From Corynebacterium tuberculostearicum (GTDB taxonomy: Bacteria > Actinomycetota > Actinomycetes > Mycobacteriales > Mycobacteriaceae), in the NCBI RefSeq assembly GCF_016894265.1, contig NZ_CP069791.1:310001-374000 (forward strand): a stretch of DNA of 64,000 nucleotides, in the 5' to 3' direction. The position numbers and the translations under genes were made by a program. Shown here piece by piece: positions 28,369 to 37,727 of the stretch. The notes below the pieces were generated by a model. It was given only the letters and a program-made list of their open reading frames with translations. It did no database searches and was not told the DNA's origin. The number at the start of each line of letters is the position of its first letter. The first letter of the stretch is position 1.

Positions 28369-31344
28369 TTATTTCTTGCGCGAGCCGGCCTTCACCACGT
28401 TTTTCGTGCCGGGCGAAGGCTTCTTGGTTGCCTTCTTGCCGGCCTTCTTCGTGGACTTTTTGGTGGCCTTCTTAGTCGCCTTCTTCTTGGTCGTCTTTCT
28501 AGAGGACTTCTTGGTGGACTTCTTCTTGGTCTCGCCGGAAGCTTCCTTGGCACGGCGCTCGGAGAGGAGCTCGTTCGCGCGGGCGTCGGTCAGCTGCTCC
28601 GGGTCATCGCCGCGGCGCAGGGAGGCATTGGTGGTGCCGTCGGTGACGTACGGACCGAAGCGGCCGTCCTTGACGGTCATCGGCTTGCCGGAGACGTCAT
28701 TATCGCCCAGCTGCTTGATCGGCGGCTGGGCCGCGGCGCGACCACGGCGCTTCGGCTCGGCATAGATGCGGCGGGCTTCGTCCAAGGTGATGGTGAAGAT
28801 CTGCTCTTCCTTGGCCAAGGAGCGCGAATCGGTCCCCTTCTTCAGGTACGGGCCATAGCGGCCATTTTGGGCGGTGATCATCACGCCGTCATCCTCGCCC
28901 ACCTCGCGCGGCAGGGACAGCAGCTGGAGGGCTTCTTCGAGAGTCACCGTAGAGGGTTCCATCGAGCTAAACAGCGAGGCCGTACCCGGCTTCAGCTTAT
29001 TCTCGATGTACTCCTTGACGCGCTTTTCCTTCTGCTTTGCGGCCGTCTTGGTCTCCCAATTCTTGGCGCGCTTGCCCTCCTCGGCGCGTTGCTTATCCTC
29101 CTCGGCCCGCTCCTTGGCGACGACCTCTTCGGCCTCACCCTCGGCCTTCTCCCGCTCATCATCGCGGACAACCTCGGTGACATACGGGCCGAAGCGGCCC
29201 TCCTTAGCCACAATCATGCGCCCATTTGCCGGGTTTTCACCCAGTTCGCGGCCGCCCTGTGGGGTGGCAAAGAGTTTTTCCGCCAGCTCCTCGTTCAATC
29301 CGTCCGGAGTGACGGTTTCCGAGAGGTTAGCGCGCTGGTACTCGATGCTGCCGTCGTCATTGGTGCCGACGGCGCGCTCGATATACGGTCCATAGCGGCC
29401 CACGCGTACGAAGACATCGCGGCCCTCGGTATCGGTGTAAAGGCGCAGGGAGTTGACCTTGCGAGCATCGATGGCTTCTAGGTTGACGTCGATAAGTGAT
29501 TTCAAACCACCGTGACGGGCAATAGAGGCCGCCTTTTGCTCATTGGCCTCGGCGTTGCCGAAGTAAAAGCCGTTGAGCCAGGCGGTGCCGTCCTCGATAC
29601 CGGTAGCAATCTGGTCCAGCTCATCCTCCATAGAAGAGGTGAAGTCATAGTCCACCAGCTCGGTGAAGTTTTCCTCCAATAGGCCCACGACGGCGAAGGC
29701 AACCCACGATGGCACCAGCGCATTGCCGCGCGAGACCACATAGCCGCGGTCCTGGATGGTCTTGATGATGGATGCGTAGGTGGACGGACGACCGATACCC
29801 AGATCCTCCATCTTCTTGACCAGGCTGGCCTCGGTATAGCGCGCCGGCGGGTTGGTGGAGTGGCCCTCGGCGGAGACTTCCTTGGCGCTAAGGGCGCGGC
29901 CTTCTTCCAGATGCGGCAGGCGGGTCTCGCCCTTCTTGTCACCCTTGGCGTCATCCGCGCCATAGGCCTTCAGGAAGCCGGGGAAGGTAATGGTGCGGCC
30001 GGTGGCGGAGAATTCCACGTCATAGCTGCCATTATCCGTGGTAGCCGTGCCGGCCACGGTGACCTTCATGGAGGTTCCCTTGGCATCGGCCATCTGGGAG
30101 GCGACGGTGCGCTTCCAAATCAGGTCATAGAGCTTAAACTCCTCCGCATCCAATTGACCGGAGAGCTGGCCCGGGGTGGCGAAGGACTCGCCGGCGGGGC
30201 GGATGGCCTCGTGGGCTTCCTGGGAGTTTTTCACCTTGCGGTCATAAACGCGCGGGGAATCAGAAACGTACTCTGCGCCATAGATGCTGGTGGCGGAGTT
30301 GCGCGCGGCTGATAGACCCTGCTTGGACAGCGAGGTGGAATCGGTACGCATATAAGTAATGTGGCCGTTTTCGTACAGTCGCTGCGCAATGCGCATGGTG
30401 CGCTCAGAGGTAAAATGCAGGCGTCGGCCGGCCTCCTGCTGCAGCGTAGAGGTCATAAACGGCGCATAAGGCTTGCGCGTATAGGGCTTGTGCTCGACGC
30501 CAGCGACCTGCATTTCCGCGCCGCTCAGTGCGGTTTCCAGCGCCTTGGCCTGCGGCTCGGTGATGACGATGACGTCCTTGCTCTTCACGTTTCCGCGGTC
30601 ATCAAAGTCGCGGCCGAGGGCCACGCGCTTGCTATTGACGGCGGTAAGGCGGGCGTCGAATGTAGCGGGGTTATCCGCATCCGCAGCGCCGGTATCTAGC
30701 GTGGCGGCTAGGTCCCAGTAATCGGCCGGGATGAACGCCATGCGCTCGCGCTCGCGCTCGACGATGACGCGGGTGGCCACCGACTGCACGCGACCGGCAG
30801 AAAGCCGCGGCATGACTTTCTTCCACAGCACCGGGGAGACCTCATAGCCGTAGAGACGGTCGAGGATGCGGCGGGTTTCCTGGGCGTCGATAAGGTTGTA
30901 ATCCAGATCGCGCGTATTATCCGCAGCTTCCAAGATGGCTGACTTGGTGATCTCATTGAACACCATGCGGCGTACCGGGACCTTAGGCTTTAGAACCTCG
31001 AGCAGGTGCCACGCGATGGCTTCACCCTCGCGGTCGGGGTCTGTTGCGAGGAAGAGCTGGTCGCACTGCTTCAGCTTGGATTTTAGGTCCGCGACCTTTT
31101 TCTTCTTATCGGGGCTCACCACATATAGCGGGGCGAAGTCGTCCTCCGGGTTCACGCCGAGGCGCGCCCAGGATTCCTTCTTATACTTAGCCGGCACATC
31201 CGCAGCGCCGCGGGGAAGATCGCGGATATGGCCCACGGAGGCCTCCACGATGTACTTATCTCCGAGGTAAGGCTGGATCTTCTTCGCCTTCGTCGCCGAC
31301 TCGACGATCACCAAGGTCTTTCCCGGCCCGGCTGCTTCTGCCAC
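28369..31344 (-). CDS. topA: DNA topoisomerase I
   Basis: This 991-residue type IA topoisomerase relaxes negative supercoils. The TOPRIM domain (KTLVIVESATKAKKI, DPDREGEAIAWHLLEVL) is followed by the active-site Tyr in NGHITYMRTDSTSLS. The C-terminus carries repeated RFGPYV/RYGPYL modules in place of zinc ribbons and ends in a Lys-rich, KKST/KKAT-repeat tail of about 60 residues. Both traits are typical of actinobacterial TopA, where the tail aids processivity and DNA binding. Confidence 0.96.
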   Translation of the reverse strand: MAEAAGPGKTLVIVESATKAKKIQPYLGDKYIVEASVGHIRDLPRGAADVPAKYKKESWARLGVNPEDDFAPLYVVSPDKKKKVADLKSKLKQCDQLFLATDPDREGEAIAWHLLEVLKPKVPVRRMVFNEITKSAILEAADNTRDLDYNLIDAQETRRILDRLYGYEVSPVLWKKVMPRLSAGRVQSVATRVIVERERERMAFIPADYWDLAATLDTGAADADNPATFDARLTAVNSKRVALGRDFDDRGNVKSKDVIVITEPQAKALETALSGAEMQVAGVEHKPYTRKPYAPFMTSTLQQEAGRRLHFTSERTMRIAQRLYENGHITYMRTDSTSLSKQGLSAARNSATSIYGAEYVSDSPRVYDRKVKNSQEAHEAIRPAGESFATPGQLSGQLDAEEFKLYDLIWKRTVASQMADAKGTSMKVTVAGTATTDNGSYDVEFSATGRTITFPGFLKAYGADDAKGDKKGETRLPHLEEGRALSAKEVSAEGHSTNPPARYTEASLVKKMEDLGIGRPSTYASIIKTIQDRGYVVSRGNALVPSWVAFAVVGLLEENFTELVDYDFTSSMEDELDQIATGIEDGTAWLNGFYFGNAEANEQKAASIARHGGLKSLIDVNLEAIDARKVNSLRLYTDTEGRDVFVRVGRYGPYIERAVGTNDDGSIEYQRANLSETVTPDGLNEELAEKLFATPQGGRELGENPANGRMIVAKEGRFGPYVTEVVRDDEREKAEGEAEEVVAKERAEEDKQRAEEGKRAKNWETKTAAKQKEKRVKEYIENKLKPGTASLFSSMEPSTVTLEEALQLLSLPREVGEDDGVMITAQNGRYGPYLKKGTDSRSLAKEEQIFTITLDEARRIYAEPKRRGRAAAQPPIKQLGDNDVSGKPMTVKDGRFGPYVTDGTTNASLRRGDDPEQLTDARANELLSERRAKEASGETKKKSTKKSSRKTTKKKATKKATKKSTKKAGKKATKKPSPGTKNVVKAGSRKK

Positions 31345-31506
31345 TTCGACTTCATCCCTTTCGATGATGCGAACAATAAGGTTTGCACGCTTTCAGCAAT
31401 CGCCCCTAGCGTACACAGATGATCTGCGTTTTCTTTCTCGCACCATATACGCGGTTGTGCCAAAAGGCCGTTTTCAGGGGCACTATGTACCCCCACGGAA
31501 CCGGTC

Positions 31507-31512
31507 TATACT
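31507..31512 (+). promoter_or_regulatory. Putative -10 element for the DedA gene
   Basis: TATACT in the context GGTC-TATACT-GG lies 81 bases before ATG 31593, a perfect match to the corynebacterial -10 TANANT. Predicted only. Confidence 0.4.
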
Positions 31513-31592
31513 GGCCTACTTAGAACGCCCAGTAGCTGTGAAAGCATTGTGGGGCACGATAGCACACCCAAGACGACGCCCGCGGAGGATTC

Positions 31593-32222
31593 ATGGTCGA
31601 CACCATCACTATGTGGATCGAAACCGTCATGTCCACAGAGTGGATCTACCCGTTGGTAGGCGCACTGATCTTTGGTGACTGCTTCTTCCCCGTGCTGCCT
31701 TCTGAAATCCCGCTCAATATGGCCGGCGCCTGGTCCGGCTCCCAGGGCTTTCCGCACCTGCCCACCATGTTTTTCGTGGCGCTCATTGCCGCCATGATGG
31801 GCGATAATCTCTGTTTCCTACTGGGCACGCGCTTCATGCCCCTGCTCCAGCGCGTACCTAAGGGATCGAAGGCCTACGAGGGGCTCAAGTGGGTCAAGCG
31901 CAATATGCGCCGCGGCGGCGGTGCGGCCATTATTATTGCCCGCTTCATTCCTTCAGCGCGCCTGTTTATGACCATCCTGCTGGGGTCGATGCGCTTCCCG
32001 TGGCTCGTCTTTGTCTTCTTCGACACCATCGGCGTCGCGCTCTGGGCGGCCGAAGCGCTCGCCATTGGCTACCTGGGCGGCATGGCCTTTTCCAATTCGC
32101 CGGTGCTGGCGGTGGTGGTCAGCATCATCGCCGCCGTGGTCATCGGCGTGGGCCTGCAGAAACTGCAGAATAAGTTCACCGAGTGGTGGGATACCCGGCG
32201 CGGCTACGCCGAAACGCCGTAG
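31593..32222 (+). CDS. DedA-family membrane protein
   Basis: This 209-residue membrane protein belongs to the DedA/SNARE-associated family. It shows the N-terminal FGDCFFPVLPSEIPL block, the basic RNMRRGGGAAIIIARFIPSAR motif with the conserved Arg residues, and several hydrophobic helices. These proteins are linked to lipid carrier flipping and membrane homeostasis. Ribosome binding site GGAGG lies seven bases before ATG 31593. Confidence 0.88.
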   Translation: MVDTITMWIETVMSTEWIYPLVGALIFGDCFFPVLPSEIPLNMAGAWSGSQGFPHLPTMFFVALIAAMMGDNLCFLLGTRFMPLLQRVPKGSKAYEGLKWVKRNMRRGGGAAIIIARFIPSARLFMTILLGSMRFPWLVFVFFDTIGVALWAAEALAIGYLGGMAFSNSPVLAVVVSIIAAVVIGVGLQKLQNKFTEWWDTRRGYAETP

Positions 32223-32252
32223 CGGGAAGACCTGAGCGAGGCAACCGGCCGC

Positions 32253-32456
32253 CTAAACTACGGACACGGACTGGGCCTGCTCGCCCTTCGGACCGGAGCC
32301 TACCTCGAAGGTGACCTGCTGATTTTCTTCTAGGGTGCGAAATCCGCTGCCCTGGATCTCGGAGTAGTGGACGAAGATATCGCCTTCGCCGTCCGCGCGC
32401 TCGATGAAGCCGTAGCCCTTTTCAGAGTTAAACCACTTAACGGTTCCTTGTGCCAT
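32253..32456 (-). CDS. cspA: Cold-shock protein
   Basis: A 67-residue single OB-fold RNA chaperone with RNP1 KGYGFI and RNP2 DIFVHY. It starts at ATG 32456 ([10 protein letters not shown]); the in-frame upstream extension is leader, not protein. The leader up to the divergent helicase is about 175 bases, and cspA leaders often fold in a temperature-dependent way. C. glutamicum has cspA at the same place. Confidence 0.95.
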   Translation of the reverse strand: MAQGTVKWFNSEKGYGFIERADGEGDIFVHYSEIQGSGFRTLEENQQVTFEVGSGPKGEQAQSVSVV

Positions 32457-32632
32457 GGTGTGCAGTCCTTTTCTTGATTGGCGGTGCGGCGATTCCGCGC
32501 CGAGGGGTTCGGTAAATGCGTCCTTTAGCAGTACCTTAAAGTGTAAACACCGCACCAAGACATCATTGGCCTCATCTCAGTGTGACACGTTCCACGCCAA
32601 AGCGATAGGCCTAACCCACGAGGGGGTAAAAA

Positions 32633-34996
32633 TTGACTCACCCGGAAACGGATAATCCCCTGGGAGAAGAGCTCCTCGAGTTCATCCAGTGCCGCCTCGA
32701 TGAGTCCACTCTCACATTTCAGACCACCCTGCCGCCGCAGCGCGCGCAGTATGCCGAGTGGCCCGAATGGGTGCTGCCGCAGTTGCGGGAAAAGCTGGTA
32801 GAAGGGGGCGTCGGCAAGCTGTATAGCCACCAAGCGGAGCTGGCGCAGGCGGCCTGGGCCGGCGAGGATGCGGTGATTTCTACCGGTACGTCCTCGGGTA
32901 AGTCCCTGGGCTATCAGCTGCCCATTCTGAGCCGGCTAGCGCAGGAGCCGACCGCCTGCGCGCTGTATCTCACCCCCACCAAGGCGCTGGGATCTGACCA
33001 GCTGCAGGCGGTGCTCGAGCTGTGCCGGGGCATTCCGGCGCTCAAGGGCGTGGTGCCCTCGCCTTATGACGGCGATACGCCGCAGGAATCCCGCGCGGGC
33101 GTGCGCGATCATTCGCGGTTCATTTTCTCCAACCCGGATATGGTGCATATGTCGCTGCTGGCGGCGCACGCGCGGTGGGCGCGGCTGCTGCGGCACCTGG
33201 AGTTCATCGTCATCGATGAATGCCATTCCTACCGAGGCGTTTTTGGCGCGAACGTGGCGCTGGTGCTGCGGCGCCTGCTGCGCCTGTGCGCGCACTATGG
33301 CTCGCGGCCGACGGTAATTTATGCCTCGGCCACTATGAAGGACCCGGGCCGGCATGCGCAGCGCCTTACCGGCCGGCCCACCCGCGCGATTACGGAGGAC
33401 ACCGCGCCCACCGGCGCGCGCACCGTGGCGCTATGGGAGCCGGGCTTTATCGAGGGCGCCGAGGGCGAGCACGGGGCGCCGGTGCGCCGCGCCGCCACCA
33501 CCGAGGCGGCCGAGATGATGGCCTCCTTCATCGCCGAGGGCGCGCGCACCATGACCTTTGTGCGTTCGCGCCGCTCGGCCGAGGTAGTAGCCATGCGCGC
33601 GGCCGAGGTGCTCTCCGGTAGCCTCGGCCGGCCCGATTTTGCCCAGCGCATCGCCGCCTACCGCGCCGGTTACCTGGCCGAGGACCGCCGCAAGTTGGAG
33701 CGCGCGCTTGACGACGCCTCCTTGCTCGGCGTCGCCACCACCTCCGCCCTCGAGCTGGGTATCGACGTCGGTGGGCTCGATGCTGTGGTCACGGCCGGCT
33801 TCCCGGGTACCGTCGCAAGCTTTTGGCAGCAGGCCGGGCGCGCCGGCCGCCGCGGGCAGGGCTCGCTCGTGGTGCTCATTGCCCGCGATGAGCCGATGGA
33901 TACCTACTTAGTCCACCACCCCGAGGCCCTGCTGGGCCGGCCGGTGGAGGCCAGCGTCTTCAATCCGGCCAATCCGTATATCCTCTTCGGCCACGTCTAT
34001 TGCGCCGCGGTGGAAAAGCCGCTGGATGATGCCACGATTGCCGCCTGGGGTGCTCAGGATGTGGTTCACCAGCTGGCCAAGTCTGGCCTGCTGCGCCGCC
34101 GCGAGCGCGGCTGGTTCGCCGTGCCCGTCCCTGCCCATTCGCCGGAAGAGCTTTCCCCAGAGACGGCCCATACCGCGGTGTCGCTGCGCGGCGGGGCGGG
34201 CGAGGAAGTCATGATCGTAGATTCCTCCGACGGCCGCCTGCTCGGCACCATCGACGCCGCCCGCGCTACCAGCCAGGTCCACCCCGGCGCGGTGTACCTG
34301 CACCAAGGCGAGAGTTTTGTCATCGAGGAGCTCATCCTCAGCGACTACCTGGCGCTGGCCCGGCCCGAGACCCCGGACTATTCCACGACTCCGCGCTCCA
34401 CCACGGATATCCGCATCCTGCGGGAGGCCGATAACCTGGTCAATTACTCCCCAGGACTGTGGGTGGCGGACGTGGAGTTGGAGGTCACCGACCGTGTCAC
34501 CGGCTACCAGGTGCGGCTTGCCGATGGCACCATTGGCGATGTCATCCCCCTCGATCTCCCCGAACAGCGCCTGGTCACCCGGGCGGTGGCCTACACCATC
34601 GATCCAATGGCGCTTGCCGCGATGGGGGTTACCGCCTCCGATACTCCTGGCACCCTACACGCGGCCGAGCACGCCGCCATTGGCCTATTACCGCTTATCG
34701 CCACCTGCGACCGCTGGGACATCGGCGGCGTGTCCACCGCATTGCACCCCGATACGCAGCTACCTACCGTCTTTGTCTACGACGGCCACCCCGGCGGCGC
34801 CGGTTTTGCGGAGGAAGGCTTCCGCCGCTTCCCCGAATGGATCGCGGCTACCTTCGAGGCGGTGCGCTCTTGTCCGTGCGAAGCCGGGTGCCCGTCGTGC
34901 GTCCAGTCGCCCAAGTGCGGAAACGGAAACAATCCGCTGAGCAAGGACGGCGCCATCAAGCTACTGGGTGCGCTGGTCACCATGACGCAGGGCTAG
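32633..34996 (+). CDS. DEAD/DEAH helicase, MrfA/YprA-like with DUF1998
   Basis: This 787-residue superfamily 2 helicase shows the Walker A STGTSSGKSLGYQLP, motif II VIDECHSYRG and motif VI QQAGRAGRRGQGS. The C-terminal part carries CPCEAGCPSCVQSPKCGN, the four-Cys zinc site of the MrfA family, which in Bacillus acts in mitomycin damage repair. TTG 32633 is the start, preceded by AGGGGG. In actinobacteria this gene regularly marks the edge of the Tad-pilus cluster, as here, although it reads in the opposite direction. Confidence 0.9.
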   Translation: MTHPETDNPLGEELLEFIQCRLDESTLTFQTTLPPQRAQYAEWPEWVLPQLREKLVEGGVGKLYSHQAELAQAAWAGEDAVISTGTSSGKSLGYQLPILSRLAQEPTACALYLTPTKALGSDQLQAVLELCRGIPALKGVVPSPYDGDTPQESRAGVRDHSRFIFSNPDMVHMSLLAAHARWARLLRHLEFIVIDECHSYRGVFGANVALVLRRLLRLCAHYGSRPTVIYASATMKDPGRHAQRLTGRPTRAITEDTAPTGARTVALWEPGFIEGAEGEHGAPVRRAATTEAAEMMASFIAEGARTMTFVRSRRSAEVVAMRAAEVLSGSLGRPDFAQRIAAYRAGYLAEDRRKLERALDDASLLGVATTSALELGIDVGGLDAVVTAGFPGTVASFWQQAGRAGRRGQGSLVVLIARDEPMDTYLVHHPEALLGRPVEASVFNPANPYILFGHVYCAAVEKPLDDATIAAWGAQDVVHQLAKSGLLRRRERGWFAVPVPAHSPEELSPETAHTAVSLRGGAGEEVMIVDSSDGRLLGTIDAARATSQVHPGAVYLHQGESFVIEELILSDYLALARPETPDYSTTPRSTTDIRILREADNLVNYSPGLWVADVELEVTDRVTGYQVRLADGTIGDVIPLDLPEQRLVTRAVAYTIDPMALAAMGVTASDTPGTLHAAEHAAIGLLPLIATCDRWDIGGVSTALHPDTQLPTVFVYDGHPGGAGFAEEGFRRFPEWIAATFEAVRSCPCEAGCPSCVQSPKCGNGNNPLSKDGAIKLLGALVTMTQG
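32807..32819 (+). repeat. GRCGTCGGCAAGC word, copy 5
   Basis: Exact GGCGTCGGCAAGC, preceded by AGAAGG, inside the helicase gene in the sense direction (reads Gly-Val-Gly-Lys-Leu). Confidence 0.7.
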
Positions 34997-35003
34997 CCTC
35001 AAC

Positions 35004-35201
35004 TTAAGCGGTTTTGCCTTTTTCTTCATTTACTCGCTGCGCCCGCGCGTGTTCATAGTCCGCGCTGCGCTGCAACAGCTCCTCACGCCGATGAGGGAAC
35101 CGCTCCAAAATTATGCGCTGAATTTCCGCCGCTGCACGTGCGCGAGTGCGCCGCACTTCCGGATCCGGCTCATAAAAAGGCGAGCCTTGCGGATGTCTCA
35201 T
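35004..35201 (-). CDS. Small hypothetical protein at the end of the tad operon
   Basis: This 65-residue, Arg/Glu-rich, probably helical protein (MRHPQGSPFYEPDPEVRRTR...) starts in an ATGA overlap with the preceding small gene, a sign of translational coupling. It converges with the helicase gene 7 bases away. No domain is recognised. A role in pilus biogenesis is only suggested by operon position. Confidence 0.6.
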   Translation of the reverse strand: MRHPQGSPFYEPDPEVRRTRARAAAEIQRIILERFPHRREELLQRSADYEHARAQRVNEEKGKTA

Positions 35202-35447
35202 GGAGCATCGCCTCTTTCTTTTTTCGGGGCAGATTTGTCGAGCTCACCCTCTTTAAACTCTTGGGCAAAATCCCACAGTGTGTTGATAAAAGGGGAATCT
35301 CCTTCAACGTCCGATAATAATCCCAGAATTGTGGGGAGAAAATACCATCCAGTAAGTCTTTCGGCGATATTCCCGCCAAGCAATGAAGCCTGCTACGGCT
35401 GCCACTGCGGTGGGGATAAGGCGCACTACTGCTTCCTGCCAGCTCAT
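35198..35447 (-). pseudogene. Small membrane-anchored tad-operon gene, probably frameshifted
   Basis: ATG 35447 overlaps the preceding stop (ATGA) and begins MSWQEAVVRLIPTAVAAVAG, a clear membrane anchor, but that frame ends at 35304. The other frame, open from about 35394 to TGA 35198, supplies a natural continuation (LTGWYFLPTILGLLSDVEG, then an acidic tail) and ends in an ATGA overlap with the next gene. A one- or two-base indel near 35360-35380 would join them into about 80 residues. Two overlapping peptides, the second from a TTG at 35383, is the alternative. Confidence 0.4.
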
Positions 35448-35770
35448 ACCGGCCCCGCCTTCGCTTGAGTGGACCGGCCACGGACCGCAGCGGTGACGAT
35501 GACGTCGCGGCCGGATTCGGTGCAGGTTTCTAAGGTGGCGTCGTTAAGCTCGGCGGTATCGCGCGCGGCGGTACAAGCATCTTCACCCGTAGCGAGGGCC
35601 CAGGCACCGGCAACCGCCGCGAGGTCGGCCGCCACTTGGGCCTCGTGGCGCGCGGCCACGCGCGAGCCCACTGCCGCCACGATAAGCAGCAGGCTCACTA
35701 TGGCGACGATGATACCGGCCGCGGCAATGGTGGCATAGCCTTCCTCGCCGCAGCGCCTCGGCCTACTCAT
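35444..35770 (-). CDS. TadE-like pseudopilin-region protein (Rv3654c type)
   Basis: This 108-residue protein has an N-terminal hydrophobic segment (EGYATIAAAGIIVAIVSLL) preceded by a Gly-Glu pair reminiscent of prepilin processing sites, followed by a short outer domain with two Cys residues that may form a disulfide. It matches the helicase/secretion-neighbourhood TadE-like family by size and place. It overlaps the previous tadE-like gene by eight bases. It is probably a minor pilus component. Confidence 0.75.
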   Translation of the reverse strand: MSRPRRCGEEGYATIAAAGIIVAIVSLLLIVAAVGSRVAARHEAQVAADLAAVAGAWALATGEDACTAARDTAELNDATLETCTESGRDVIVTAAVRGRSTQAKAGPV

Positions 35771-36080
35771 TTCCGCCTACCTCGGCCGGAAATACCGCCT
35801 CGGAGCGCATGGTGCCGACGGGGGCATCGACGCTTACCGACGCCCTCACCAACCCACCGCTTTCTTCCACGCTGACCTGGGCATCCTCGCGCGGGGGATG
35901 GTATTCGACGCCGATGGCGTGCGAACGCGCGGCCGCGCCCGCCATGTCCACCGCGGCGATATAGGATGCCAGCGTGGCAATGGCACCCACGATTCCCGCC
36001 GCGACCAAGACCAGGGAGCTTAAAGCCAAGGCGGCCTCGATGGTCACGGAGCCATCGTCATCAAATACCCTGTGCATCAT
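35763..36080 (-). CDS. TadE-like minor pilin
   Basis: This 105-residue protein has the TadE-type N-terminus DDDGSVTIEAALALSSLVLV: a Gly followed by a hydrophobic helix with a Glu at position five, the signature of prepilin-peptidase substrates. A short exported domain follows. It is translated from GGAGG at ATG 36080 and lies between the Flp-like pilin gene and a second TadE-like gene. Confidence 0.78.
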   Translation of the reverse strand: MMHRVFDDDGSVTIEAALALSSLVLVAAGIVGAIATLASYIAAVDMAGAAARSHAIGVEYHPPREDAQVSVEESGGLVRASVSVDAPVGTMRSEAVFPAEVGGNE

Positions 36081-36092
36081 TCCTCCTTTCTG

Positions 36093-36115
36093 CCGGCAGG
36101 CTGGGCCCGCCGGCC
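36093..36115 (-). terminator. Hairpin between the major pilin gene and tadE
   Basis: GCCGGC pairs with GCCGGC around 11 bases, just upstream of the tadE ribosome binding site. With no T run it may be an attenuator or mRNA-stabilising end that keeps the pilin message more abundant than downstream genes. Confidence 0.35.
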
Positions 36116-36132
36116 ACGGTTAGAGAGCGGCG

Positions 36133-36321
36133 CTAGCTCGGGGTATTCGAGAGGGCGTCGGTAATGATGCCCTCGATGGCATCGACCACCCCGCCGCCGT
36201 TGATGACCATGTAGAGCACCCCGGCAAGCGCGGCGGCCGCCAAAGATCCCATGGCATATTCGATGGTGCTCATCCCCTCGTCATTGCGGATGAGCTGGGA
36301 ATACTTATTTAGTGCGTGCAT
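36133..36321 (-). CDS. Flp-like major pilin (DUF4244)
   Basis: A 62-residue prepilin: short basic leader, then NDEGMSTIEYAMGSLAAAALAG, with the Gly/Met cleavage position, the Glu at +5 and a hydrophobic helix. This is the DUF4244 family, the Flp pilin equivalent of actinobacterial Tad systems. It would be polymerised by TadA-TadB-TadC. No prepilin peptidase gene is seen in the window. Confidence 0.85.
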   Translation of the reverse strand: MHALNKYSQLIRNDEGMSTIEYAMGSLAAAALAGVLYMVINGGGVVDAIEGIITDALSNTPS

Positions 36322-36345
36322 GATTAGTGTCCTTTCATGTGAGGT

Positions 36346-36942
36346 TTAGAGAAGTTGTGCGCCCAAACTGATAACTACGGGCGCAAGTCCTAGAACGATG
36401 AATGCTGGCAGGAAGCACACCGCCAGCGGGAGGGCGATAAATACTCCTGCGCGCTCCGCCTGCGCCGTGGCATGAGCGGATGCTTCCGCGCGCAAAGAAG
36501 TACAGATTCGATGGCACCCGGCCGCGATGGTGGCGCCGGATTGGCCCGACATGATGACAAGCTGCGCTAAGTCCTCCAGCCCCGCATGGCCCTTCATGTG
36601 GCCCCACGCGGAGTGCGCGGGAACGCCCACGCCGAGCAGCGCGGCGACGGTCTCCCACAGTTCCTTAGTCTGGGCATCCGCGGTGCGGGCCACCGCGGTG
36701 GTGGCGCCATGTACGGAAAGCCCTGCGGCCAGGCACGCTGCGAAGAGCTCGACGTCGCCAGCTACTGCCAGTGGATCCAGCGGTGCGGCGGGCTTGAGCT
36801 TGCTTATCAGTCCCCCGCGTGCGGTCGGGCCATCGCGCGGGGTCTTGGCGGTGGTCTCGGTTGCGCTGGCAGGTGCCAGGCGGGCGGTGTGCGGCGGCAG
36901 GCCAATAAGGGCGGCGAGGGCGATAAAGATGAGCGGGGTCAT
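36346..36942 (-). CDS. tadC: TadC-like pilus assembly membrane protein
   Basis: This 198-residue protein has an N-terminal helix, a T2SSF-type helical domain (residues 60-165) and C-terminal hydrophobic segments. It forms the inner-membrane platform with TadB. The start overlaps the TadB stop by four bases. Confidence 0.82.
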   Translation of the reverse strand: MTPLIFIALAALIGLPPHTARLAPASATETTAKTPRDGPTARGGLISKLKPAAPLDPLAVAGDVELFAACLAAGLSVHGATTAVARTADAQTKELWETVAALLGVGVPAHSAWGHMKGHAGLEDLAQLVIMSGQSGATIAAGCHRICTSLRAEASAHATAQAERAGVFIALPLAVCFLPAFIVLGLAPVVISLGAQLL

Positions 36943-37727
36943 GCGGCCGCCTTCCGGATGATGACGCGCGACCAGGCGAATCCGCCGCAGGCCAGCGCCA
37001 CGCCCACCACGAGGAGAATGCCGCCTAATCCACCGCCTAAAAGGAATCCGAGCGAGTTAGCACCCATGGCCCCTCCCATGGCGATGCCGGCTATGGGCAG
37101 GCACGCGAGCACCGTGGCGGTGGCTTGGGGGCCTTGCAGGCTAGCGGCGGTGGATTGCTGGTGGCGTCGGGAAGCGTCGAGGCGGCTTTGGGCTTGGTCG
37201 AGCAACCTGGCCACCGCTATGCCGTGGTAGGTGGAAAGCTCTAATAAGTGACCCAAGCGGTGAAACTCTGGCAGAGCCTTGCCGCCCTGCGGATCTATCA
37301 GCGCCATGTGCGGCGGCGCACCGCTCGCGGCAAGGGCGGCCGTGGACTCTAGTGCGGCGGATACCTCGCGCGGGGTGGTAGCTGGCAGGGACTCCACGCC
37401 GCGGGCGAGCGCACCGGCCAAGGTCGCCCCCGCACGCAGGTCCGCGGTGACCACGCCCAGGTAAGCGGCCAGCCCCTCGCGGCCGCGCCGCTCCGCCCGC
37501 GCGGCCACTAAGTCTTTGACGTACCAGGACACGCACCAGGCGATAATGGCGGCGGCGATGGCGATACTGATGCGGCCCACCGAGTAGAAGACCAGGCTGC
37601 CGCAAAAGACCGCGCCTAGGATCACCACGGAGCTGGTCTGTGCCCGGCGCGTGGCCGAGGCCAGGCGGCCGGCACTCGAGGGCGCGGGTATAAGCAGCGC
37701 AGCGGCAAGGATGAGGTAACTAAGCAC
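36939..37727 (-). CDS. tadB: TadB-like pilus assembly membrane protein
   Basis: A 262-residue T2SSF-domain membrane protein with hydrophobic segments near residues 3-17, 30-65, 205-225 and 230-250 and a cytoplasmic helical bundle containing the typical GVESLPATTPREVS region. I choose GTG 37727 (VLSYLILAAALL), which overlaps the TadA stop by eight bases; a longer frame to 37796 would lie inside tadA. It anchors the TadA motor. Confidence 0.85.
   Translation of the reverse strand: MLSYLILAAALLIPAPSSAGRLASATRRAQTSSVVILGAVFCGSLVFYSVGRISIAIAAAIIAWCVSWYVKDLVAARAERRGREGLAAYLGVVTADLRAGATLAGALARGVESLPATTPREVSAALESTAALAASGAPPHMALIDPQGGKALPEFHRLGHLLELSTYHGIAVARLLDQAQSRLDASRRHQQSTAASLQGPQATATVLACLPIAGIAMGGAMGANSLGFLLGGGLGGILLVVGVALACGGFAWSRVIIRKAAA

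Noticed and set aside
28380..28520. Lys-codon repeats near the topA 3' end as a tandem-repeat element
   Set aside because: They encode the Lys-rich C-terminal tail normal for actinobacterial topoisomerase I.
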